Shown: positions 10,730-23,700 of the stretch, piece after piece
Layout of the letters: each line of letters starts with the position of its first letter
Position numbering within the stretch: position 1 is the stretch's first letter
NCBI GenBank assembly: GCA_905250885.1
Contig: CAJNOQ010001013.1
Span: forward strand, 1-37,424
Direction of reading: 5' to 3'
Source: Didymodactylos carnosus
Taxonomy: Eukaryota > Rotifera > Eurotatoria > Philodinida > Philodinidae
Length of the DNA: 37,424 nucleotides
Made by a program: the position numbers and the translations under genes
Notes under the pieces: generated by a model
The model's database searches: none
Seen by the model: only the letters and a program-made list of their open reading frames with translations
Told to the model about the DNA's origin: nothing

Positions 10730-13565
10730 TTATCCTTCAACAGAATAATCAGTGTCAACCATTGTTTGCGTTTCAACTAATTTTTTGAATAAACCATTTT
10801 CAATATTCATTAATTCACTATATGAACCTAATTCACCAATTTTACCTTTGTCAACTACGGCGATATAATCAGCATTTTTAATTGTACTCAAACGATGAGC
10901 AATTATTATTACAGTACGATTTTCCATTATGGTTTCTAAAGCTTCTTGAACAAGATATTCAGAGGCAGCATCCTAAACAAAAAAGATAATCATAAAAATA
11001 TTGAAGAAAAGCAAAATACTCTGCGGTAAGTTATCGGTGGGAATTGGACATAGATAATAAGTAGCTTTGTTTGTTTGACAAGAAGTTTATTTTCACTCAC
11101 TAGTGCTGAAGTTGCCTCGTCAAGTAACAATACATTTGGATCCCTGAGTATAGCTAAATAGATCAAAATAAATTAATATAATCAACAGATTATCCATACA
11201 ATCTCTTACCTCGTGCTAAAGCTATTCGCTGCTTTTGTCCTCCAGAAATCATTGTTCCTCTTTCACCGACTTTTGTCTCATATTTGTCTGGAAATGTTTC
11301 AATAAAACTAAATGCATTCGCACGATCAGCCGCATTATATATTTGTTCTATTGGTATAGAATCCGTTTGTTCGATGCCATAGGCAATATTATCTCTAATT
11401 GACGATGAAAAGAGAACAGGCTCTTGTGGTACACTTCCAATATTTTGTCGTAGAAAATCTAATGAAATATCTTGAATATTCGTTTCACCAATAAAAATAT
11501 TGCCTTCTTGTGGCTTATAAAATCGAAGAAGTAACTGAGATAACGTTGACTTGCCGGACCCTGAACTACCGACGATAGCTAATATTTTACCACCAGGTAC
11601 TTTTAAAGTTAAATTTTCAATTACTTTTACATCTGGTCGTGTTGGATATGCAAAAGTGATGTTATCAAATAGTATATCTTTGAGAAATAAATCACGCATA
11701 AATGTTGGTGCCGTTGTAATTGGTTGAATAAGTTCGCTATTTTCTTCCGTCAATAAACCCCATACAGCTTGACTAAATAATAGAAACTAGAATCATTTGT
11801 ATGTATTACTGTAGCAACATTTCTAACCTTGCACCGATACCGCGCATTAATTCCAAATGGAATGAAAATAATCCGGATATAGACACACCAACCTACAATG
11901 TCAACAAATAATATTTCTTAGAGAGAATGGAGCAGAATGCCGCTTTCTTCTGAAGATTTGATCCTGTTGAGATACTTAACCAAAATGCATATAATAGAAA
12001 TGCTGAAAGATCTCCAATTGTTAAATTGTTTTCACTCATTTGCATTCCACCAAAATAGAATACAGTGAGCACAATACAATTTCCACTTAATCCAGTCATA
12101 CCTAAATACGAATGAAAGTAAATTAAAAACACTAAGTTCCGAAATATAAATCGAACTTTACCGTAAAATAAAGCATATGCCAAACTTTCTTTGAACTTTA
12201 ATTCTAGGACGTCTCCAATCTTTTTGTTGTACAGACGGATTTCTTTCATTTCTTGCGAAAATGCCTTTACTAAACAGCATAAAAAGAAAAATGATCAGTT
12301 AAAATATTCGCTCAAAGAATACGAAAACCCAACACTAATGTATGTAGTGTACATTAAATCTAGACTATACGACTGGATCGAGTTCATATAATAACTTGTC
12401 GCGATAAGAGTTTTCGAATAGATAAATTTTCTTCATATAAATTAGTGCCATAATTACCTGTTCTAATGTTTGCAAATCTTTCTTCTGCGACATCAGTGGC
12501 ATGCGCTGCAACAAAAAGATTTCATCGATAAAATGTCTTTAGTAATAAAGAATATCTATTTTAATATACCAAGAGCTGTTTGAACTTTTGTTGAAATGCG
12601 TTTAACATATCTTCCAAACATAATCGCTCCTAATGCCACTGGTGGTATGGTAGACATGCCAACAAATGCTAATTGTGGTGATATATAAAACATAAGACCA
12701 ACGCCTGCTATTGCTTGTGTTGTAGCTCTCAAGCCGTCTGAAATATTTTGTGTGATTGAATTTGCCATTACTTCGGTATCTATTAACAAAAAAATTAATT
12801 AAAATAACCTTTTAATCTGATAAACTGAACGAACAATATTTTAAAATTATTCACAGAGAGTCTGATCAATCAGCGAAGCACATAGAATAATCGTATTTAA
12901 AAAAATCAAAATAAATGTGTCATACCTGAGCTTAGTCTATTGACTAGTTCTCCTGTTTTATTTTTATCAAAAAATGCCATTTCTTTCCTGAGTATTGATT
13001 CGAACAATTGTTCTCTTAAACGTTTAATAATTCGTTGTGATGTTGATAATATTAAATATATTCTTCCGTAGTTACATATTGCTCCAATTAGAAATATACA
13101 AACCAATGCAAAACTAATTTGTTTTAAACGTCGTTTCAATTCAGAACCTTTATATGTTTGTAACATATCAATAATTTTACCAAGAAAATATGGCACACAC
13201 ATTGTCACACCACTTGAAATACATAATAAAACAATAGCAAATAATATACGCCCTTTTTCATTAACAGCCAAACGTAATAAACGTTTTAGATCAGAAAATG
13301 ATGCTTTTGTAGTTGGTTTCTTTTTTTCACTCAATAATAATGAATTTGGACGACGTCTATTGATGTGTGATAATGAAAATTTGCGTAATAAAGAAAGAAG
13401 ATTTTTTGGTACGGATTTTTGTGGTTTAATCAACGATGAATAAACACATTTTCTCAATGCCAGTAAATGAGACGATGGAGATGGTGAAAAAATATATTTT
13501 GTGGTATAAAGAAACAAGGAACTGTTTCCATTTCGACAACAAGACGTAAATAAACGAAAGGCCAT
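10730..13565 (-). CDS. ABCB10: Mitochondrial ABC half-transporter, ABCB10 type
   Basis: Inner-membrane half-transporter linked to haem/biliverdin metabolism in animals. Nine exons (minus): 13565-12926, 12779-12570, 12505-12458, 12269-12162, 12101-about 11981, 11892-11828, 11772-11210, 11153-11101 and 10972-10730. About 683 residues. The first 90 residues are Ser/Arg/Lys-rich and fit a mitochondrial presequence. The transmembrane domain follows, with ABCB10-like blocks such as VPYFLGKIIDML, EMAFFDKNKTGELVNRLSS, ITQNISDGLRATTQA, MTGLSGNCIVLTV and LLYAFW. The nucleotide-binding domain has Walker A GSSGSGKS, Q-loop PQEPVLFSSSI, signature SGGQKQR, Walker B LLLDEA, D-loop SALD and H-loop IIAHRLSTIKNADYIAVVDKG. 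The exon 5/6 junction does not resolve: the best donor (GTTAAG at 11980) leaves the frame one base short of the conserved W-V-G-V-S reading. All other junctions are canonical. Confidence 0.93.
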
Positions 13566-13878
13566 TCAAAAAAATTCCTTAAACATCTGTAATATGGATA
13601 GAAATATTCCAACAGCAAAGTAAAATGAACAACAGCATGTTGCAGTGATTAAAAATCTATCACGCGACTATCATAAAAAACTTTCTTAATTTTTCAATTA
13701 AGTGAACTAAACGCAAATTTATTCAATTTTCTTTTTCTTTATTCTTTCTAAAATTCTTTGTTGAAAAGGAAAGAGTGCAACAGTTGAATTCTTTTTTATA
13801 AGAAAACAGCGATAATATACAGCAGAAAACGTTAAGTAACAGATGAAAAAAAACAATAACAAAATAAAAATTCATTTC
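13566..13878. other. Spacer between MRPL22 and ABCB10
   Basis: About 310 AT-rich bases between two minus-strand genes for mitochondrial proteins. It must hold the MRPL22 3' end and the ABCB10 promoter. No specific site is recognised. Confidence 0.5.
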
Positions 13879-14974
13879 TCAGGAAATAGATCCAACTATT
13901 TTTCGACTGTTCAATTCGTCTAATCGTTTTTCTAAACGTTCATTAAGTTCGGGATATTTGGCTGGATAAAATTGTTCTGGTGGTGGTCCTTCTTCTAAAC
14001 GTACCATATAATGAAAGTACCGATAATGTAGCACGGCAAATTGATATTTGGGACGACGACGTAATCCTTTGACAATTAACGCCCGTTTAACGTATGATTG
14101 AGCTGAAAAACAACAAATTAATTTTTGTAAGAGGAAGATGTCATGTTGACAAATACTCACAAACCCATAAATTTGATTTATATTCTATATTATGTTCTTT
14201 AACAGCCATTTCTTGTGCTTCTATAAGTGTCTAAAAATAGCGAGAAGGATGATGAGACTACTAAAATTTTCAAAAAAATAAACTATCGATCTAAAGAAAA
14301 CACACTATTCGACCTTTACTTTTTTTTTTTATATAAACTTTTTTATTTCAGTGGAATACAGAACAAATCGAGTCCTTTACTTTTGCCTAGTCAACTAGTA
14401 GAAAATTTGTCAAATTAAATATATTCTCCGTCAAAAAACTTACATCTCGCATTTTGAGTGCTGTTGGTAATGCATGAAATGAAAGTTGTTTAATAGCTTC
14501 ATCGATACTCATTCCACGAACCTACAATAAATACACATTAATTAAATAACAGAATTCTAAAACAATCACAGATGGACTTACCATTTGAGCTAGAAACCAA
14601 TATTTTTTTATTCCACCACGGATATATGTTCGTGCATGATGAACAAACTAAAAGAAAGAATAAAACTGAAAAATGTATGTTTCAATTAAAAGACTCCAAT
14701 TTAGATTTACTCCTTTTCTTTCTGGTTCACCGGGTAGTTGAGGTGGATAAACAATTCGGTTGTATTTATGCCATTCATCTGGGATTCCAAACTCGTGTTT
14801 ATAATCTTCGGTTTGTATAACATCATCTGGTGCCCATTTCCAAGGATGAGGTTGTTTTGATTTCGAACCATAAAAGACGACAGATGGCCGAATTATAACT
14901 GATGGTGATAATAATGTCTTCAAAATTTTATTTAAATATAATGTCATTCTTTTAATACAAAAAACATGTAACAC
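13879..14974 (-). CDS. MRPL22: Mitochondrial large-subunit ribosomal protein uL22m
   Basis: Component of the mitochondrial 39S subunit that lines the peptide exit tunnel. Five exons (minus): 14974-14711, 14647-14582, 14521-14444, 14230-14161 and 14102-13879. All introns are GT-AG and in frame, giving 233 residues (human about 206). Landmark matches to animal MRPL22 are RIVYPPQLPGEPERKG at the end of exon 1, KKYWFLAQMVRGMSIDEAIK across exons 2-3, LIEAQEMAVKEHNIEYKSNL in exon 4, and YRYFHYMVRLEEGPPPE near the C-terminus. The N-terminus is basic, with no acidic residue for about the first 40 positions, as expected for mitochondrial import. Two in-frame ATGs (codons 1 and 10) could start it; I used the first. 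It lies 313 bases upstream of ABCB10 on the same strand. Confidence 0.95.
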
Positions 14975-17773
14975 TAATTCTTTTTTATGACACTATGGTA
15001 AAGTCATAAGTCTGCCTGAAATAATTGAAAAAACGATTAGCAACTGCTTTAACAGTTAATGTCCTTCAAATACTATGGTACTCAAGAACCTTCACAAGAT
15101 AAATGTCCAATAAAATAAAGACAAGGTTACAAACATTAAGTAAGCTGAAAAGAGGGACGATTTCAAAGTACTGACGTTATAATTCAAAAAAAGACAAAGT
15201 CTGTAATAATTTAGAATTATGGTTCTCAACAATAAAAAAAAACTGCTGAAATGAATGCTCAATTTATATGTAATTTAATCTGCAATAAGATAATAAAGAT
15301 ACACTCTTGCAATAAAAATATTACACTTAAATAAAAAGAAAGCGTGTGGCATGGATTTTGGGATACAAGTAGAGTAATCACTTTATTTTCTGCTACATAG
15401 TAAAAGTGCCGTAGTGTCATGCTTTTCCCGTGACGTATATAGTACAAAAAAATCCGAAATCTCAAATTGTTGTTTTTTGAAAAAACAACAAATAAGTCAA
15501 ATTGTGTTTATTTTTGCACAAAAACAAACCAACCTATCGGTTTCAATGTAAATTACTCATAACTGGAGGAATCTCTAAATTTTCCGTTAAAGTCATAAAT
15601 CAGAAATGACAAACATTCAGCTTGTTTCTGATTATTTTGCAAAAAATAACAGATTTTAATGAAAACAAAAGGGAGCAAAGATTTTAGGATAATTCAAGTG
15701 TGCTTCAAGTGTCATCAATATCCAGGAATATCTTTTCTCGAATGATAATCACTAAACTTAAGAGGCTACTTCTTAGCTTCGGTGTACTGTGCTGCTCTTA
15801 AGTTTCCTTTAATTTTTCTCGAATTTTAAGTGAGAGAAAGTTCAAACATCAACCTTGGACGTCTTGGCAAGTGAAAGCGATTGATAAAGGGCGCAAAAGT
15901 CAGACGACGTTTATCGCATACTGAAAGTGACGAAAGAGGATATACTTCAGCTACGAAAATGTCTCAAAGCATTAATAAAATGTTTAAAAACTAATGTTTA
16001 TTCTCTTGATTATCTGACAATAAGTGAATGATATAGATTGTCCCGACGATGACTCACACTGAAAATAAAATTTTTTCTACTCTAGCACAGTAATGTACGA
16101 CAATGCAGTGATAAAATCATAGTAATAACAAGATAAAAACGTGCTGTGAAATGTTTTCCATATCCTCGGCACAGTTGTGCAGTGGCATTGTCAGATTTAT
16201 CGTTAGTTTTTTTTTCTTATACACTATGTTTGATTTTTATACAATACAAGCTTTTTAACTACCAAATTTCAGCGATATTCTGATTAGTCGTTATATTTTC
16301 ATCATCGTGTATCAGTTGTCTTCTCAATGTTTCACTTTTCAAGTGTATGACATTTTTCTTGAAAAAACTTCAGAAGTCAAATAATAAATAAAACTTTCTA
16401 GTTTCGCTACGAGCTCTTGTATTAGAGTTTTGAAACTATTAGTAGATTTATTTAACTGTCATATTGCAGATCGTCCTATCAAATGATGATGACTTTAACA
16501 AACTGTCGCCTGTCAAAAATGGCGAAGTATCTTACCAGGTCTCCAGTTTAACATAATAAAAGTACTTGACATATACAAGTACTTGTAAAAGTGTTTTAGC
16601 CAAATTCTATGCTCGCTATGTTTTCTTTCAGTAGTTATTCTGAGAAAATAGAAAAAGAGAACAAATTTTCATTTCTTGAGTAACATTTGTTTGGAGTACT
16701 CTCAAATAAATATGTGCAACTCAAACTTATCTTGCCTTGCACCACAGACCAGGTTAGGTCTAGGTCACAAACTATATTGATAGTACAGGATCAGCAAATC
16801 AACAGGCATAATAGTTCTATTTTAATTTGCTATGCAGAAGAAAAATATGTGTGGTACTAATTTAACTCGAGAAGATAACGAACTAATTGTTTAGTAATAG
16901 GGCTTTTCTAGGTTAATCAATGCGTTTCGTTTCACGGGTGTGGGAAATTTGATACCTGATATTGGTTTGCCAGATAAAAGTCTAAAACTTTGGACCATAA
17001 AACGTATGTATTCTTGTCAATAAATGAATTTTGACTGTCTAATTTTTACAAAAAGTAGCGCTTTTAACAGGTAAACTGCACATGACCTTCTACAAGAATT
17101 TTAAATGCTTGTTCACGCCACACTTCACCAATTTGAGCGGCCAGTTCTGTAAAGAGTAGATACATTCTACTGATCAAACTGAACTATTTTATTTCCAAAT
17201 TTCCTATCAGGATCTCGGTTAAATTGTCGTGTTGTATTACAATCTTTTTGTAACGAACAATATTCATTTATAAAGAATTTTAGGAAAGAAGAAAAGTCAT
17301 AAGTTTCGCTACTTTAGACAGATGTTCAGAGAACATCATATTATAGCGAATCGTACTGTAACGAATATACTGGAGATTGGATACTCGCAAATCGAAAAGT
17401 CCTTAGCCAGGTACTTGGAAAGTATTTTTATTAATCAGTGCTCGACAAGCATTTGCTTGAATACTTTACAGTTGTATTTGTATTACTTGTACACTTCCTT
17501 AAGTATTTGTACTTCTTAAATTCACTTGGCAGGTACTCTTTTTGCTTGCAAAATGATCAAGTACTCTGGATATTACTGATCTAAGCACTTATCTAATTAG
17601 TATACATGTACATTCACTGGGACATCGTGCTGTTCACTCGCCCGGTTTTATTTTAAGCAATTTTCGGTTGGTCTCACATTTGAAACATATTTTTCTTTGA
17701 ATTTACTTCAGTTTGTTTACTATGTTTTCTAGATTACCATGATAGTATTTTTTGTTATCGATTGAAAGGGAGC
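14975..17773. other. Divergent intergenic between MRPL22 and XPO7
   Basis: No gene is supported in about 2.8 kb. Promoters of both flanking genes must lie at its ends. A perfect 12-bp-arm hairpin sits at 15467-15491 (TTGTTG plus T-run, mirrored). Clusters of AAGTACTT-like motifs occur at 16550-16710 and 17390-17590. Confidence 0.5.
17390..17590. repeat. Cluster of degenerate AAGTACTT motifs
   Basis: About ten close variants of the palindromic core AAGTACTT or AAGTATTT (for example AGGTACTTGG, AAGTATTTTT, TTACTTGTAC, TTAAGTATTTG, GGTACTC, CAAGTACTC) within 200 bases. Similar but smaller clusters are near 3540-3620, 4160-4220 and 16555-16600. The spacing is irregular, so this may be an eroded repeat, not a protein-binding array. 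Confidence 0.4.
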
Positions 17774-20700
17774 ATGGATGCATTTGAAGTTGAACGTTTA
17801 TGTTCTCAATTGTACGGTGGTAGCAATAACAGCAATGAAATTCGTCAAGCTAGTCAACGTTTAGAAACATTTGTCGTACAACAAGATTGTTTGATACAAT
17901 GTCGTCTGCTATTAGATCGTTCTCTAACACCATATACACAGTTTTTTGCTACAACAACATTAGTTAAATATTTTAATAAATCAACAAATCAATCCTTAAT
18001 CAATGTCAATGATCGTTTAGAGTTACGTTCCTATATTCTTGAATATTTGTATAAACGTAATGTACAATTAATACCGTATGTTTTGAATGAATTGACAAAA
18101 TTGTATGCTCGAATAACAAAAAATTCATGGTTTGATACAAACACACCAGACGATAATTCATTCTATCCATTCCAGTCGTTCACAAATGACCTGTTAAAAT
18201 TTCAACAAGATCTTCAACATTTTGCCATTGCCATACAAATATTAATCTCATTAATTAATGAAATTATTACTCCAAATGATGAAGAAACAACAGCAAGAGG
18301 ATTTAGTAAACATCGTAAAATATGTACATCATTTCGAGATTCCAAATTACTTGATATCTATTTATTTGCATTCAAATATTTAAGAGAAGTTATTGATAAA
18401 CAAACAAATTCATCATCATCAACTTCTTCATCAACAATTTTCCCACAAGCAACATCCTTAACAATAGCAACTCCTGTCACTCCAACATCATTAACAACAA
18501 CCATAATTACGTATCCAAAGACACTCAGAACAATTCAGTTGCAACCCGATTATTATCTTGTCATTGAACGATTACTTTTACTGGCTCATCAATGTTTAAC
18601 ATACGATTTTCTCGGTGAGTTCAAGGCAAATTATCTTGATACAAAGACAGGGTATTATTCCTGCTTTCAAGAGTTCAATTCATGTCTAAAGGTATGATTG
18701 CAGTGCTCTATGTTATTTGGATGGAACCAGGAGGCGTCCTGGTCAACTAACTACGCTAGTGGAGTGAAATTCCGTTACGTTTGTTTTTTGCATTTTGTTT
18801 TTCTAATAACTTTCGAACGGCAAGATGCTCAGAGCTCTGAGACGCCTCAGATCAAAGAGAAAAGTGGGCTGAAGCCTTTAAAATGTACCCGCAGACAATC
18901 TTTCTTTCCGATAATATGATAAAAATACAAATATCTAGTTAACACATCGTTCGAAAATTATAAGAGAAACAAAATGAAGTAAAATGTAAATTCGTTTTTT
19001 CCGGCAGCAGAATCAGCTGGCCAAGCTGCAGGATAACTTTTTAGCCGTGAAATAGAATATTTTAATCTAAAATGGGTTAACATTTTATATTCGAACTTTT
19101 TTTTGAAGGCACCGGTTCATCCATGAACGATATTGATACATCAGATGAATGTCAAACGTTGCAGTTACCCCTAAGTTGGCATGATTATATGGTTGATGTT
19201 TCGTATTATGAACTGTATTTTTCTTATTATTTTTATTTTTCACAAACGACATTAGTATCAATTGCATTAGGATGCCTCATTCAAATGTCCAGTGTACGAC
19301 GTTCATTATTAAACACAAACGAAAGACTGATTGTCTTAAACTATTTAACTCATGGTATGTATTTCATATCGCAAAAATTCTCTGTTGAAACTACTACCTA
19401 TCTCAAAATATAGTGGATATTTTTGAAGATTAGCGTTTTTTGTTAATGTTTAGTCAATAGCTAAGTGCATATGGGAAATTAAGTTCAAAAGCACTACCTT
19501 CAGATGATGTACCTCTTTACTCTTTGAAATAGTAGATGGCCATTCAGAAACTATCAGTTCTCAGCGGAGTCAGTTTTCGCTGGAATTTGCGCAAACAACG
19601 CGGTATAATAGCGATACATTATAACGGCTAGATTCCATCTTGCCAACAGTTCAAAAAGAAGTAATGAATTTATATTTTTAGTAGATCAGTTCGAAGTATC
19701 AAGTTGTCTTCTATACATTCACATAAACTCGATGTCGTCATCTATCAACGTTCTCAGATAGCATTAGGCTTCAAATCGGATATAGGCTCATTAGACTAAC
19801 CTCGAAAAATTAGTCATTATGATTCTTGTCAGTATGTTTGTTTTTTAATAGAAAATCAGCACTTTTATTGGATTTATCTGCAAAACAAACAAATGACTAT
19901 ACTCAGAATCGATCCAACTTACTTAAAAATTTAAAAAACTCATTTTTATTCAAGTGAACTTTTCTCACATGCTGAAATAAAGTCATTTTTTGTTTTTTTT
20001 TGTTGCCGTGCTTTTATAAGGATGTAGCCATAAACCTTTTCAATAATTTTGTATTAACTCATAGTTTCTACATACGATATTATTGCTTTTTTTCTTGTTT
20101 TCTTTCGGGCATTCGTTCGATTCTTGAACAACCAACCGGTATTATATCAGATGATAAAGCGTTACATGAATTTTGTCGTTTGATCTGTCGACTAAGATCT
20201 AATATTCAATTACATGAATTAATAAAAATTGATATGTATCCACAATTTATTGAATTATTAACAAAATTTACAATTGATCATTTGTTAAATATTTATAAAA
20301 AAATATCATCAAATACACTCTATTATATTCTATCATTTTGGTCTAAAATTATATCCTATTTATCTCATAGTACAAAATTAACAAATGATTATCAACATTT
20401 ATTAGATATTTATGTACCAGAAATTGTTAATTATTATATTCAATCTCGTTTAGAAGGTTTATCACATTTAAATTCAATAAATGATGATGATTTAAGTGAT
20501 TCAAATGAATTATATGTTGAACTATTTGATAATGATCAAGCTCAATTAAATCAACAATTAGAACAAATTAGTATTATGTCTCGTATCGATTATAAAAAAA
20601 CATGTACATTATTATGTTCAATATTTGATGATTTAGCTCAACAATATCAACTTATTTTACAACAATATATATCATTATCATCTCAACAACAACAACAACA

Positions 20701-23700
20701 GAACAGTATAAAACAAACATTTCAAGGAATTGAAAGACGTTTTACATTTTTAATTTATGTTATTTCATATGTTATTGGTGCACGAGGAATCACTCTAACA
20801 TCTCTATCATTACAAAGTGATGAACAAGATTTATATGATGGTGAATTAACAATACGAACATTACAATTAATGACATTTATTCAACAACAAACATCAATAA
20901 CAAATTCATCTGTAGAATTAATAAATTTATTAAATAATAATAATAAAAAAAATGAACAATTATTTTTACCATCAGCATCATCATCATCATTACCTTACTC
21001 TGAACGTTTGGAATTAGCAATACTCTATTTTTTTGAACAATTTCGTCGACAATATTTTAGTGATCATTCAAAATCAAATCAAATATATCAAATATTATTC
21101 AAACATTTAGGTACGTTTTGGTAATAGAAAGAAAGAAAAACGTTTTTCATTTGATAACCTATCAGAATTTCGAATACATATGAGTAAGATTAGTACTTTT
21201 ATAAAGAATCAGTTGTGAATAAATCTAGTTTAACGTATAGATAAAGAAGAGAGTACTATTTTATGTTTAAAACTATTTTCAATGTTTTTTATTTTATTTT
21301 TTATTTTTTTTGTTCATATTATAGGTATTAGTGATGAAGAACAATTATTGTCAATTTTTGTCAAAAAATTATTTACAAATTTACAATATAGTACAATAAC
21401 AGAAAAATTGATTGAACGTACATTAGTTTGTTTTAATGATTTAAGTCAAGGTTACAATAGTGTAAGAAAACTTATTAAATTAGAACCAATTCAATATTTT
21501 ATTAATAATCATAATCAAGATTATTTTCCATTTTTAAATTTATATGCTTATTATCATTTACAAACGGGTGAAAATAAAATAATGAATGAAAATAATAATA
21601 ATATTAATCAAAATTTAACAGATGATACAATTAATCATGGTACAATAACAAATTTTAAATCATCAAAATATCTTGGCTATCGAAATAAATTAAAAACATC
21701 ATCAACATCATTTATGAAATATACAACATGGTCACGTTTACGAACAACATTTTATTCAGCTATTAGTCGATTATTAATGCTTGAATTTAATTTTCAAGAA
21801 GAAGATAATGAACGATTTGAAAAATTTATGTTACCATTTACATTACAATGTCAAAAATTAATACAAATATTTAAAGAATTTCCTGATATGATTCAGACAA
21901 CGAATAATATGCCATTGTTATCTACAACACCACCAATATTAAATGCATCCAGGTAAATTTTTCATCTTTATCAAGTGTAAAAAGAAATTTTGAATAAATT
22001 TTTCTAAAAATTTGATAATTAATATCTAAATTTTAACATTCACTTTTCTAGTTCACATCAATCTTCGACTTTAAAATCATCATTAGCCACTATCGATGAA
22101 ATAAAAGCGATTATAATTGGTCTTGTTCGTGATCTACGTGGTTTGTGTTTAGCATTTACATCAAAACAATCGTATATATTTTTATTTGACTGGCTCTATC
22201 CAAAATATATTCATTTATTTATAAAATCTATCTATTATTTTTATGATGCATATGAAGTTTATAATCCTGTATTAAAATTTTTTCATGAACTTGTTTTAAA
22301 TCGTCAAGAACGTTTAATATTTGAATGTACAAAACCAAATGCTTATTTATTATTTCGTGAAACATCTCAATTATTACATATTTATCAAACAAAATCATTG
22401 AGTTATTATCATCAAATATTACAAAATAATGATCAATATTTTTTTGAAAAAAAATTAAAATCAATTATGATATGTTTTAGAATTATACAAGCATGTTTAT
22501 CAGGTATAATTTAAACTATTAAACTATTATTATATAGTAAAGAAAAACAAAAATTATTTTTTATTAGAATTTAAATTAATATATATTTTTTTTTCTTCTC
22601 TAGGAAATTATCTTAATTTTGGTGTATTTCATTTATATTCTGATTCATCTTTTGAAAATATTTTAAATTTATTTTTATCCATGTTATTAATGTTAAAACA
22701 AGATGATCTATTATTATATCCAAAATTAACATTAGCCTATTATTTATTAATAGAAACATTAGCTGTTATAAACATTGAATATTTATCAAATTTAAATTCA
22801 CAATTATTTGGTTATATTTTAAATACAATTAGTGAAGGACTTTTATCATTTGAACAAACTATACAAAATTCATGTTGTATTTATTTAGATTCATTTTTTA
22901 CCTATGTATTTGCATCTTTTCATCAACAACAGCGAAAACAACAACAATCACAAACATTACCACCAATGATGGATCAAGTCTACGTAACAAATCAATATAA
23001 TCAAATGATACCAATTAAAATAGATCAAAATCAAAATAGTGAAAGATTTTTAGCAAATATTAATGAATATGAACAATTATTTCGTCAAATATTAATAAAT
23101 ATTTTAAATAGTATTATCTATGATGAATGCAAAAATATGTATTCAATATCCAAACCATTATTAGGTGAGATTGATGGATAAATAACTTTAAATTGAATAA
23201 AAACTTAATTCTTCTTCTTACTTAGTTTCCATCTTATAAAAAATAGAGATGGATGAGCACTTTAGTATTCCGATTCTACAACGTATAGAGTAGGAATTCT
23301 ACTCGATGCAGTTGTTTTTTCGCACCACACATCTATTTCAAGCACCACGCCTTTTGTACTTTAGAGAAGAAAAATTTAGTTTCAAAGCAAGTGCCCGAAA
23401 AGTACTTATCGTAATTCAGTAACTTTTTTTGCAACGAAGTACAAAAGGGTGTAGTGTTTGAAATAGATGTGTGGTGCGATAAAACAATTGCATCGAGTAG
23501 GACTTCTACTCTATACGTTGATAAATTTAAAATCTTAAAGTAGTGATCGATATTTATTTCTTATAGAGCCAAAAGAGTGCAATTAAGCGTACAGCTGGAT
23601 GAAAGAAAATCATGAAAAACTTTTCTGGAATACTTGACGTTTTGTATCGTGTGTTATACATTCATTTTATTCTAGGTTTAATATTGCTAAATGAAAATCA

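Noticed and set aside
15467..15491. Perfect hairpin resembling a terminator
   Set aside because: It is a simple T-run/A-run mirror in AT-rich intergenic DNA, and intrinsic terminators do not apply to a eukaryotic Pol II setting.
18698..18919. Open frame following XPO7 exon 1
   Set aside because: Lies within intron 1; XPO7 homology resumes at 19109.
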